Of a stretch of 15,870 nucleotides of DNA, positions 1-6,692 are shown in pieces. The DNA comes from Methanosarcinaceae archaeon (lineage in GTDB: Archaea; Halobacteriota; Methanosarcinia; Methanosarcinales; Methanosarcinaceae). The translations under genes were made by a program, and so were the position numbers. The DNA lies in the NCBI GenBank assembly GCA_020793555.1, contig DQIO01000078.1, forward strand, positions 1 to 15,870. Direction: 5' to 3'. The notes beneath the pieces were generated by a model. The model was not told where the DNA came from and did not search any database. It saw only the letters and a program-made list of their open reading frames with translations. Within the stretch, counting starts at the first letter, position 1. Every line of letters starts with the position of its first letter.

Positions 1-284
1 AGTTTTTCAAGACTTTTTTCCGCACGAGCAATTTTGCGACTTGTTTTTGATTCATTAACAATTTGATACGTAAACGTGGTATAAGCCAAATTAATCAGTA
101 CTAAAATTGTAACAAGTGATGCATTTATCAAATTTAAATACTCTAATTTTTTTTCAACTACTGGTAGATATATAATACTGATTAAAAATACTGCTGCAAA
201 TAATAAACATACGATAACTGATATTCTCAAGGTATAATTAACATCTATATAAAATGAATTAAAACGATTCTTGCCTTTGCCCAT
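1..284 (-). CDS. Partial hypothetical membrane protein, N-terminal 94 residues
   Basis: An open frame reads leftward from the ATG at 282-284 and leaves the window at base 1 without a stop. The visible protein begins MGKGKNRFNSFYIDV. It has two hydrophobic stretches, at about residues 20-44 and 53-76, each long enough to cross a membrane. A basic, charged segment (NESKTSRKIARAEKSLEKL) follows and may start a cytoplasmic coiled coil. I do not recognise the family. The two close TM segments followed by a helical charged region are seen in many unrelated small membrane proteins, so no function is assigned. It is transcribed away from the metallopeptidase gene that starts at 403. Confidence 0.6.
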   Translation of the reverse strand, partial: MGKGKNRFNSFYIDVNYTLRISVIVCLLFAAVFLISIIYLPVVEKKLEYLNLINASLVTILVLINLAYTTFTYQIVNESKTSRKIARAEKSLEK

Positions 285-402
285 AACAAGTAATCAATAT
301 ATTAGTATATTATATTTATTTGTTCATTTATTTTTAATGGAACAGGATAAAAAGTAGAAAGACAGAAACCACATAATAAAATTCATAATGAGTTGATACA
401 CA
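285..402. promoter_or_regulatory. Divergent AT-rich promoter region
   Basis: This 118-base gap separates two divergently transcribed genes. It contains a very AT-rich TATA-like core (atattagtatattatattt, about 299-317) that could serve either direction in an archaeon. Close to the plus-strand gene, GAGTTGAT at 390-397 resembles the archaeal Shine-Dalgarno sequence GAGGTGAT and lies five bases before the ATG at 403. The ribosome site is reasonably convincing; the promoter assignment rests on base composition only. Confidence 0.35.
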
Positions 403-1008
403 ATGAAGATCAATGTAATTAGAAGTGGAGAACTGAAATCGCATTTAAATGAAAGTAAAAAGAAGCTAAAACTGAGGTTATTGCCTCTTTTTTTATTTAG
501 TATAACTTCTAATGCAATAACAGCTGGCACATTCTATTTTGGAGTTTATGTGTCTACATCTGCAATTAAGAAACTTAATAAAGATGAACAATTTGCTGTG
601 TTAGACCATGAATTGGGGCATATAAGATGGTTGAAGAGTGACTTGATTTTGTTGTTTTACTTCACATCTCCGGTATTTTTCATAAACTATCTTTTATTTA
701 GAGATTATATGATGTGCCTATACACATTGCCATTTTTTATACTATTTTTAATATTGAGATTTTTCATGCTAGAACATATCATGAATAGAAAATTGAACTC
801 TGAATTTATAGCGGATAAAACATCGGCAGAGTTAGGAAATTCGCATGGATTGATTTCTGCATTGACAAAGATAGAAAACTGTAATCAGAAAAATTCTTCG
901 AAAATTGTGTTGATAATTATTAAATTCATATATTGGTTTTATTTTTCAAATCGTTCTTTTTATCCATCGACAAGTGAACGTATTAAAAAAATAAACGAAT
1001 ACACATAA
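403..1008 (+). CDS. Small M48-family-like membrane zinc metallopeptidase
   Basis: A probable membrane-bound zinc protease of the M48 (HtpX/Ste24-like) type, 201 aa. A hydrophobic stretch at about residues 26-50 precedes the zinc-binding helix HELGH (69-73), whose two histidines bind the metal and whose glutamate is catalytic. Two more hydrophobic segments lie at about 81-99 and 103-123. SEFIAD at 133-138 supplies the probable third zinc ligand, E134, matching the E-x-x-A-D motif of M48 enzymes. The C-terminal STSERIKKI resembles the end of the HtpX catalytic domain. At 201 aa it is shorter than HtpX (about 280-300 aa) and lacks the usual N-terminal TM pair. The start is supported by the GAGTTGAT element five bases upstream. 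Substrates are unknown; M48 enzymes generally degrade damaged membrane proteins. The M56/BlaR1 type is a weaker alternative. Confidence 0.8.
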   Translation: MKINVIRSGELKSHLNESKKKLKLRLLPLFLFSITSNAITAGTFYFGVYVSTSAIKKLNKDEQFAVLDHELGHIRWLKSDLILLFYFTSPVFFINYLLFRDYMMCLYTLPFFILFLILRFFMLEHIMNRKLNSEFIADKTSAELGNSHGLISALTKIENCNQKNSSKIVLIIIKFIYWFYFSNRSFYPSTSERIKKINEYT

Positions 1009-1069
1009 ATTACAACATGTGCATATCCAACGAATTTATCATAAATGAAGCCACTAAGTAATTCCACCA

Positions 1070-1516
1070 ATGAAACAAAAACCCAAATGTTACACCATCG
1101 GATACAGCAACAGACCAATGGATGAGTTTACAGGCATGTTGCAAAAAAACAATATCAAATATCTCGTAGACATCCGCAGGTTCCCGCAATCACGGCGTGA
1201 GGAGTTTAACAAGGATGCATTGCAGGATGTGCTTCCGATGTATGAGATTGTGTATTATCACTGCCCGGGTGTCGGAGGATTTCGGGAATCCACGTATCTA
1301 GAATACATGCAGACCGGTGCGTTCAAAGAAAGTTTTACGCGGCTGCTGGATAAGATAAACACTGTATCCGGGATTGAGGGGGAGATCGTGCTTATGTGTG
1401 CGGAAAAAAGCCCGAAGGATTGTCATAGGCATTATCTTTCAATGGAACTTGAGAACGAAGGGGTTGAGGTAATTCACCTGACTGAGAGTGGGCAGACCAG
1501 TCTATTGTGTTGGTGA
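1070..1516 (+). CDS. DUF488 family protein
   Basis: A 148-aa protein with the hallmarks of the DUF488 family. YTIGYSNRPMDEF (8-20) is the N-terminal signature, followed by the VDIRRFPQSRR strand and loop (33-43). The paired Cys/His motif CAEKSPKDCHRH (110-121) near the C-terminus is the most conserved part of the family. DUF488 members are small, soluble and single-domain, and their activity is not established; the conserved arginines, cysteines and histidines suggest a nucleotide- or metal-binding site, which is inference. The length is normal for the family. No clear ribosome site precedes the ATG. The gene is 61 bases downstream of the metallopeptidase gene, but nothing else links the two. 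Confidence 0.85.
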   Translation: MKQKPKCYTIGYSNRPMDEFTGMLQKNNIKYLVDIRRFPQSRREEFNKDALQDVLPMYEIVYYHCPGVGGFRESTYLEYMQTGAFKESFTRLLDKINTVSGIEGEIVLMCAEKSPKDCHRHYLSMELENEGVEVIHLTESGQTSLLCW

Positions 1517-1959
1517 CGGAGGAAAAATATTTGTGTTTGTTTTTCTGGAAATAAAATCAATGCGACAACCTCCGCAGGCGCATATTCCATGAACACTAAC
1601 CCACAAAATTTGCAATCCCATAACTATAATTAAATGACTGAAAAAACAGTAAATTGAGGCAATTGCATTTCGATTGAAATGCCTCTATTTTCAATAACAT
1701 CTTTTTTCATCCATTTTTATGTATAAAATTTGATTTTTAAGCATCAATATACTATTTTAAAAAGAAATATAAAGGATTATGCCAATTAGAATATTGAATT
1801 AGTTCTAATGATAAAAATAACACTAATAGAGGCATAATCCATTATTACAATAGTTGGGAATGGGTATAAATATATATTGGTTCAATTCACCGATTTTTTC
1901 GAAACTGTTCATAAAACAACTATAAGTTTAAAGAGTGTGTATAGGTGTTTGATGTGGTT
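1517..1959. other. Non-coding stretch with nested inverted repeats and a TATA-like element
   Basis: I find no credible gene here. A T-rich run at about 1529-1545 just after the DUF488 stop could end transcription. Three inverted repeats share the theme ATGCCTC/GAGGCAT. A hairpin has arms at 1665-1671 and 1676-1682 with a 4-base loop. A perfect 10-base inverted pair lies at 1774-1783 and 1831-1840. Inside that pair is a 7-base pair at 1785-1791 and 1803-1809. An 11-base complement (1679-1689 with 1825-1835) could replace the outer pairings. A TATA-like string lies at about 1864-1876. See the separate repeat entry. Confidence 0.5.
1656..1840. repeat. Cluster of overlapping inverted repeats (alternative hairpins)
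   Basis: Directly visible pairs: GCATTTC/GAAATGC (1665-1671, 1676-1682), GGATTATGCC/GGCATAATCC (1774-1783, 1831-1840, exact), ATTAGAA/TTCTAAT (1785-1791, 1803-1809, exact) and ATGCCTCTATT/AATAGAGGCAT (1679-1689, 1825-1835, exact). The last pair shares bases with the first and second, so the folds are mutually exclusive. GAGGCA also occurs directly at 1656-1661. This may be a structured RNA, a degenerate mobile-element end, or a double-strand DNA binding region. No product or family is assigned. Confidence 0.55.
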
Positions 1960-2200
1960 TTAAAGGTGTTTGGTGCATTTTGCCATTGCCTCAAACATGT
2001 CATTAATTTCATCGAACTTATCCGATATTGTCTTGACGAACATAGCGATCTTCGAATCATCTTCAACCTTCCCATCCCACATACATTGAACTGATAGGAT
2101 GCATATTTACACATGCTGCAAGATTATTCGATACAAGCGCATGTGCAATCCTTTTTGCCTCATCCGCACTCCCTGCAGTTATATATACAACCATGAACAT
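1960..2200 (-). pseudogene. cutA: Decayed cutA (divalent cation tolerance protein), frameshifted
   Basis: The minus strand from the ATG at 2198-2200 reads MFMVVYITAGSADEAKRIAH and then a helix ending in LAACVNMHPISSMYV. This is the N-terminal half of CutA, including the family signature around AACVN. At about 2063-2067 the frame breaks: the encoded order becomes V-G-W-E-G-stop. Moving to the next frame restores WDGKVEDD followed by a KTISDKFDEI segment, exactly the CutA continuation, so one base is probably missing. A second defect lies near the 3' end, where the expected HPYE-x-P block is replaced by a short garbled tail ending at the TAA at 1960-1962. CutA is a trimeric protein of about 105 residues linked to copper and divalent metal tolerance. 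This copy cannot make the intact protein unless the frameshift is an assembly error. Confidence 0.75.
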
Positions 2201-2242
2201 TATAGCACCACATCTGCATTTCCACCTTACAATTGCAGTGAT

Positions 2243-2317
2243 TTTATATTAAACTTCAACTTCAACTTATAGTGGATTTCATCACTTAGTCAATTGACTC
2301 ATATTACCAACCCGGAG
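2243..2317 (+). promoter_or_regulatory. Likely promoter, palindrome and ribosome site of the site-2 protease gene
   Basis: A TATA-like string, ttttatatta (2242-2251), lies about 80 bases before the TTG start at 2325. An exact 12-base palindrome, AGTCAATTGACT (2288-2299), sits between it and the ribosome binding site GGAG (2314-2317). GGAG is seven bases before the TTG and supports that start. The palindrome is well placed to be an operator for the four-gene cluster that begins here, but no regulator is identified. Confidence 0.4.
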
Positions 2318-2324
2318 AATTCAT

Positions 2325-4034
2325 TTGAATAGCACAACCATTGCATTGACAGTGTTTCTTTTGTACTGGGCAATAGTCTCAATACTTAACAAACGCGGCA
2401 TACTTGAAAAATATAACATAAGCACATACGGCCCCGTGCTTATGATACGAACCCAACGCGGGCAAGATCTTCTAAACACACTGGCAAGACCAAAGAGATT
2501 TTGGAGATTATTCGCAACCATTGGCATCCCATTAATGTTTATAGGCATGGCTGCGATGTTCCTGATAATAATACTCTCCGATGTAGCCCTTATTTCATCA
2601 TTTCAAAATAATGCAATGCCAGAACCGGGAAAATTCAATGAAGCGCGAAATCTATTGTTAATTCCCGGAGTTAATGAGTTCATCCCATTCACATGGGGGC
2701 TCATTGCATTGATCGTTACTCTGGTAGTACATGAATTTTCACATGCGATACTGTGCAGGGTCGAAGATATACGTGTAAAATCAATGGGACTGCTGGTTGC
2801 CATCGTACCGATCGGAGGATTCGCAGAACCCGATGAAGAAGAACTGTTCGGAATCAGCAAAGAGAAAAATGAATATGGGGAAATAGTAACCACCATTAAT
2901 CCAGATAAAGTAGCAACACGTCATCAGCGCACACGAATACTGACAGCAGGCGTAATGGCAAACTTTGTAGTTGCATTTGTAGCATTCCTATTATTATTTG
3001 GTCCGGTTTTGGGAGCTATTGAACCCCTGAGTGATACAATGGTTGTCAATGTCACACCAGGTTCACATGCGTTTGAAGCAGGAATACGAGAAGGAATGGT
3101 GATTACCGGAATTGATGACATATCCGTTCAAAATGCTCATGACGTTATATTATACACCAGCACAGTCGAACCGGGTTCAATCGTAAAAGTACATGCAGCG
3201 AAAGACAGGGTTGTTTCGATCTATGACGTAAAAGCAGGTGAAAAGGTAGAAGAAGACGTAATTGGTGTATACGTAAGAGGAGTTGTTGAAAACTCACCTG
3301 CAAAAGCTGCAGGTTTTGAAGAAGGGATGTACATCGTCAAAATCGACAATACATCCATGCAACCCCCTGAACAGTTCATTCTATTCATGAATTCTACAAA
3401 GGCAGGCCAGACAGTACATGTAGAAGTACTACCGGCAAACCAAACGCTTAAACAAAATTCAACGATCGGATTTGACGTAGAGCTTGCCCAATATCAATAT
3501 CAGGACGAGACTTATGAAAAAGGATTCCTTGGTGTGGAGTATGGTTCAGGCGGCGTACTAAGTACATCTCTCGGTATTTCGGTCGGCGAATTTCCGGCAA
3601 CTACATATCTCCACATGCTCAAAAGTATCCCGTCAATGCTTGATGGGCCAGCCGGATGGATCATCATCTTCGGACTTCCGATCATTGGTTTTGCAGGAGA
3701 GGGATTCCCCGGATTCAGTGGTACACTTGCACAGTTCTACCAGCCTGTCGGATGGGGCGAACCGCTTGGAATAGGACTGTTCTGGATAGCAAATACGCTT
3801 CTTTGGGTTGGATGGCTGAACTTCTATGTAGGACTTTTCAACTGCTTGCCTGCCGTACCGCTTGATGGCGGACATGTGTTCAGGGATTACACGCACTCAT
3901 TCGTACTTCGCATAACAGGTAATGAAGCAAAAGCAGAGCGATTCTCCGGTGCACTCGCAGGAACTTTTTCACTGGTAGTGCTTGGATCATTCCTGCTGAT
4001 GATATTTGGACCATATATTGTGCACGGATTTTGA
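2325..4034 (+). CDS. Site-2 protease family (M50) intramembrane metalloprotease with two PDZ domains
   Basis: A 569-aa integral membrane protease of the M50 site-2 type, which cuts substrates within the membrane plane, often to release signalling factors. N-terminal hydrophobic segments at about residues 5-21 and 66-90 precede the zinc motif HEFSH (136-140). Two PDZ-like regions follow a further TM segment, at about 245-300 and 315-375, each with a typical G-x-x-x-G-M-x-I core (EAGIREGMVITGI; AAGFEEGMYIVKI). The second active-site motif, NCLPAVPLDGGH (506-517), supplies the aspartate ligand D514. A last TM segment closes the protein. The length is long for bacterial RseP (about 450 aa) but typical of archaeal two-PDZ forms. 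The TTG start is supported by GGAG seven bases upstream. Its stop overlaps the first possible start of the potassium channel gene, so the two are probably co-transcribed. The natural substrate is unknown. Confidence 0.9.
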   Translation: MNSTTIALTVFLLYWAIVSILNKRGILEKYNISTYGPVLMIRTQRGQDLLNTLARPKRFWRLFATIGIPLMFIGMAAMFLIIILSDVALISSFQNNAMPEPGKFNEARNLLLIPGVNEFIPFTWGLIALIVTLVVHEFSHAILCRVEDIRVKSMGLLVAIVPIGGFAEPDEEELFGISKEKNEYGEIVTTINPDKVATRHQRTRILTAGVMANFVVAFVAFLLLFGPVLGAIEPLSDTMVVNVTPGSHAFEAGIREGMVITGIDDISVQNAHDVILYTSTVEPGSIVKVHAAKDRVVSIYDVKAGEKVEEDVIGVYVRGVVENSPAKAAGFEEGMYIVKIDNTSMQPPEQFILFMNSTKAGQTVHVEVLPANQTLKQNSTIGFDVELAQYQYQDETYEKGFLGVEYGSGGVLSTSLGISVGEFPATTYLHMLKSIPSMLDGPAGWIIIFGLPIIGFAGEGFPGFSGTLAQFYQPVGWGEPLGIGLFWIANTLLWVGWLNFYVGLFNCLPAVPLDGGHVFRDYTHSFVLRITGNEAKAERFSGALAGTFSLVVLGSFLLMIFGPYIVHGF

Positions 4035-5077
4035 AAATCGGATACTTGATATTAAGATGGAATGATGTCATGAAATTTCCAAAACTTGGTAGCCGCAAGT
4101 CAATTGTAGTATATATTGCAGCTGTTGTCAACTTAACGATCATTTACAGTCTGATCTTCATATATCTGGCCAAAATTGAACATCAACCTGAGCACGCAGA
4201 CCTTATAACTGCTATTTATTGGACCATATCCAGTATGACCACAGTAGGGTATGGAGACGTAGTCCTGTATTCAAATATTGGCAGAATATTTTCTGTACTT
4301 GTTCAAATATCAGGTGTATTCATGATATTCGGTTTGATGTTCCCACTTGTAATTACACCCTGGCTTGAAAGGACGATCAAGGTAATGCTGCCCTTACATG
4401 CTCCTGAGGATATGACCAAACACATTATAATATGCGGATACAATCGACTTGTAGAAACATTGATCGATGAACTGAAAGAGCATAAAATTTCTTTCATTAT
4501 TGTTGAGAATGATGAACATTTGATACATGAATTGGTGGAAAAAAAGATACCCTGTATATTTGGATCGGCAAGTGATGAAGAAGTACTTGAAAATGCGAAT
4601 ATCAAAACAGCCAGACTTGTGATTGCAAATGATACGGATGAGGAAAATGCAAATATTATTTTGACAGCACGCGAATTAACAGATTTAGAGATCATTGCAA
4701 TAGTTGAAGATTCATCCAAGGAAAAATATCTGAAATATGCAGGAGCAAGCAAGGTTGTTTCACCAAAAACACTGATTGGTCGATTTATTGGTAAAAAAGC
4801 GGTTGACCCATTTACAAGTAGACTTACAGGTGCAACCGAATTTTTCGAGGGGGTTAGTATTGTAGAATTCCCGATATATCCAAACAGCCAATTGATCGGG
4901 AATACTCTTGGAACTTCCGCAATCCGCGAACGAACCGGTGCAAACGTTGTGGGAATATGGAAAAGCGGCAGTTTATCCTTTAATCCACACGCAAGTGATA
5001 CAATCAAAGACAATTCTGTACTTCTTGCGATCGGCACTACCAACCAGCTATCCGAATTAAAGAAATTGACACGATGA
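4031..5077 (+). CDS. Two-TM potassium channel with cytoplasmic RCK (TrkA-N/TrkA-C) domain, MthK-like
   Basis: A 348-aa ion channel subunit. TM1 spans about residues 26-48, the pore helix leads to the selectivity filter TVGYGD (71-76), and TM2 spans about 85-110. A Rossmann-type RCK domain begins at HIIICGYNRL (131-140), and a TrkA-C domain fills about 268-348. This is the layout of MthK, in which four channel subunits and a ring of RCK domains open in response to a ligand. The usual G-x-G-x-x-G nucleotide loop is degenerate here (GYNRLV), so NAD binding may be weak or lost. The TTG at 4031-4033 overlaps the protease stop; an in-frame ATG at 4070 would give a 335-aa protein starting MKFPKLGSRK and is equally plausible. 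The next gene encodes a second RCK protein with an intact loop, so a shared gating assembly is possible. Confidence 0.9.
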   Translation: MKIGYLILRWNDVMKFPKLGSRKSIVVYIAAVVNLTIIYSLIFIYLAKIEHQPEHADLITAIYWTISSMTTVGYGDVVLYSNIGRIFSVLVQISGVFMIFGLMFPLVITPWLERTIKVMLPLHAPEDMTKHIIICGYNRLVETLIDELKEHKISFIIVENDEHLIHELVEKKIPCIFGSASDEEVLENANIKTARLVIANDTDEENANIILTARELTDLEIIAIVEDSSKEKYLKYAGASKVVSPKTLIGRFIGKKAVDPFTSRLTGATEFFEGVSIVEFPIYPNSQLIGNTLGTSAIRERTGANVVGIWKSGSLSFNPHASDTIKDNSVLLAIGTTNQLSELKKLTR

Positions 5078-5123
5078 TGATTACTGACCAAATATCAACA
5101 ACAATTACTAAATGGTGAATAAA

Positions 5124-5804
5124 ATGATGGAAAATGGACACCTGATCGTACTCGGATATGGAGATGTTGGAAAGCAGATAGTGGAAGTGCTTCAGGACAA
5201 TGATGTTCGTTATGTGGTTGTTGATATGAATGAACAAGTACTTGAAAATGCAAATTTTGAATATGTGATCGGAAATGGTGCCGATGAGGATGTTCTAAAA
5301 GAAGCAGGAGTGGAAAGTGCATCAACAGTGATCGTTACCTTAAACGATGATACCGGAGTTATATTTGCAACACTTATTGCACGTGGATTGAACCCTGAAT
5401 CTACAATACTCGCAAGGGCAAATTCAGTGAAATCCATTGACAAGATATACAAAGCCGGTGCAGATTATGTTGCTTCGGTTTCAATTGTAGCAGGTCAGAT
5501 GCTTGCAAAAATGACTGCAACTTGCATGAATAGTGTGTGCAAGGATATTGATGAGGAGATTATGCTCTATGAGGGTATCGATATCGAAAAACACCATGTC
5601 CTGAAAGGGTCTGACCTTATCGATAGATCAGTGGCAGAACTGGATATCAGACATACAGTGGGATGCACTATTATCGGGATAGAACGTGATAACGCGGTTG
5701 TTACAGAGATAACACCTTCAATGGTCATCAAAGAAGGGGACGTTATAGCCGTGGTGGGAAATAAGGATCAGGTGTCTGCGTTCAAGGAATATTATGTCAA
5801 GTAG
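5124..5804 (+). CDS. TrkA-like RCK domain protein (potassium transport regulatory subunit)
   Basis: A soluble protein of about 226 aa with an N-terminal NAD(P)-binding TrkA-N/RCK domain and a C-terminal TrkA-C domain (about 145-226). The dinucleotide loop GYGDVG (11-16) is intact, and the second strand ends in an acidic residue, D34 (VVVDMN), as expected for NAD/NADH. Such proteins gate Trk/Ktr transporters or RCK-controlled channels from the cytoplasm. The start is set at the ATG at 5124 because GGTGA (5114-5118), the archaeal Shine-Dalgarno core, is five bases before it. An upstream in-frame ATG at 5112 overlaps that site and is unlikely, and the ATG at 5127 is a further option. The gene lies 46 bases after the channel gene. 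No Trk/Ktr membrane subunit is visible nearby, so the channel is the obvious candidate partner, which is inference. Confidence 0.88.
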   Translation: MMENGHLIVLGYGDVGKQIVEVLQDNDVRYVVVDMNEQVLENANFEYVIGNGADEDVLKEAGVESASTVIVTLNDDTGVIFATLIARGLNPESTILARANSVKSIDKIYKAGADYVASVSIVAGQMLAKMTATCMNSVCKDIDEEIMLYEGIDIEKHHVLKGSDLIDRSVAELDIRHTVGCTIIGIERDNAVVTEITPSMVIKEGDVIAVVGNKDQVSAFKEYYVK

Positions 5805-5845
5805 CATCTCTGGCTTTTGCATAAAGTGCTTTGGAAAATAGTATT

Positions 5846-6598
5846 ATGGAACTTATTACAATTGCTGTAATGGTCTTTTTTATTGCAGCAATATCCTCAA
5901 TGCTGGGACTTGGCGGCGGCATCGTATACGTACCGATGTTCTATTGGCTCGAAATTGATATGCTTATCGCAATCCCAACATCACTTTTGCTAAATGCTGT
6001 AACCTCAAGTTCAGCAGCAATTACATATTTAAGTAAACGAATGGTTGATCTGCACACTGTGGCGCCATTTATTATTGCATCCACAATTGGCGCGCCTGTT
6101 GGTGCGTATTTTACAAAATTTACTTCGGTGGAGACTCTCCTTTGGGCTTTTAGTGTTGTACTTGTTCTTGCAGGTACACGAGTGATGCTCTCCAAAACTC
6201 ATAAAAGTAACAACGGAATTTCAAAACTGAGTGCGAAAAAGCGCACTGTGATCGAAGTATGTCTTGGATTTGTAATTGGAATCGCAGTCGGACTACTTGG
6301 CATCGGCGGAGGAACATTAATCGTACCTATGCTGATCGTACTTGGATTCGAGATTAAACGTGCATCAGCAACATCAGGATTCATTGTAATATTTTCATCA
6401 GTCTCCGGTTTTTTAGGACATTTGGGAACAGGACATCTGGATTTGGAATTAATGATATATACCGCCATAGCAGCGTTTTTTGGAGCACAAGTTGGCTCGC
6501 ATCTGATGTATAGCAAGATGAGATCAAAAACCATCAAACAGATGTTTGGTGTTGTATTGTGGATAATGGCGATTAAGATTGTAAACGGACTTCTGTAG
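5846..6598 (+). CDS. TauE/SafE family (sulfite exporter-like) membrane protein
   Basis: A 250-aa membrane protein with about eight hydrophobic segments in two homologous halves. Each half begins with the glycine-rich family signature: MLGLGGGIVYVP (19-30) and LLGIGGGTLIVP (150-161). TauE/SafE members export small anions such as sulfite, sulfoacetate or other organosulfur compounds; the substrate of this one cannot be read from sequence. The start chosen is the ATG at 5846. A TTG at 5831 is in frame and would add five residues, but neither has a strong ribosome site. The gene lies 41 bases after the TrkA-like gene on the same strand and is the last of the four-gene cluster. It converges on hsdR across a 94-base gap in which I see no clear terminator. 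Confidence 0.88.
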   Translation: MELITIAVMVFFIAAISSMLGLGGGIVYVPMFYWLEIDMLIAIPTSLLLNAVTSSSAAITYLSKRMVDLHTVAPFIIASTIGAPVGAYFTKFTSVETLLWAFSVVLVLAGTRVMLSKTHKSNNGISKLSAKKRTVIEVCLGFVIGIAVGLLGIGGGTLIVPMLIVLGFEIKRASATSGFIVIFSSVSGFLGHLGTGHLDLELMIYTAIAAFFGAQVGSHLMYSKMRSKTIKQMFGVVLWIMAIKIVNGLL

Positions 6599-6692
6599 CG
6601 CTAAGTCGTGAAAAGTAAATAAATCCATTCCAGCAAGTCAAACTACATGACTATGCCCGGTTGTTATGAATATTTACCGCTTTCAACATCCA

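Noticed and set aside
1920..2114. Minus-strand open frame of 64 codons in the gap
   Set aside because: It is out of frame with the recognisable CutA sequence on the same strand; the cutA pseudogene explains the region better.
4303..5091. 262-codon open frame antisense to the potassium channel gene
   Set aside because: The plus strand encodes a clear channel with selectivity filter and RCK domain; the antisense product is serine/isoleucine-rich with no motif and is a mirror effect.
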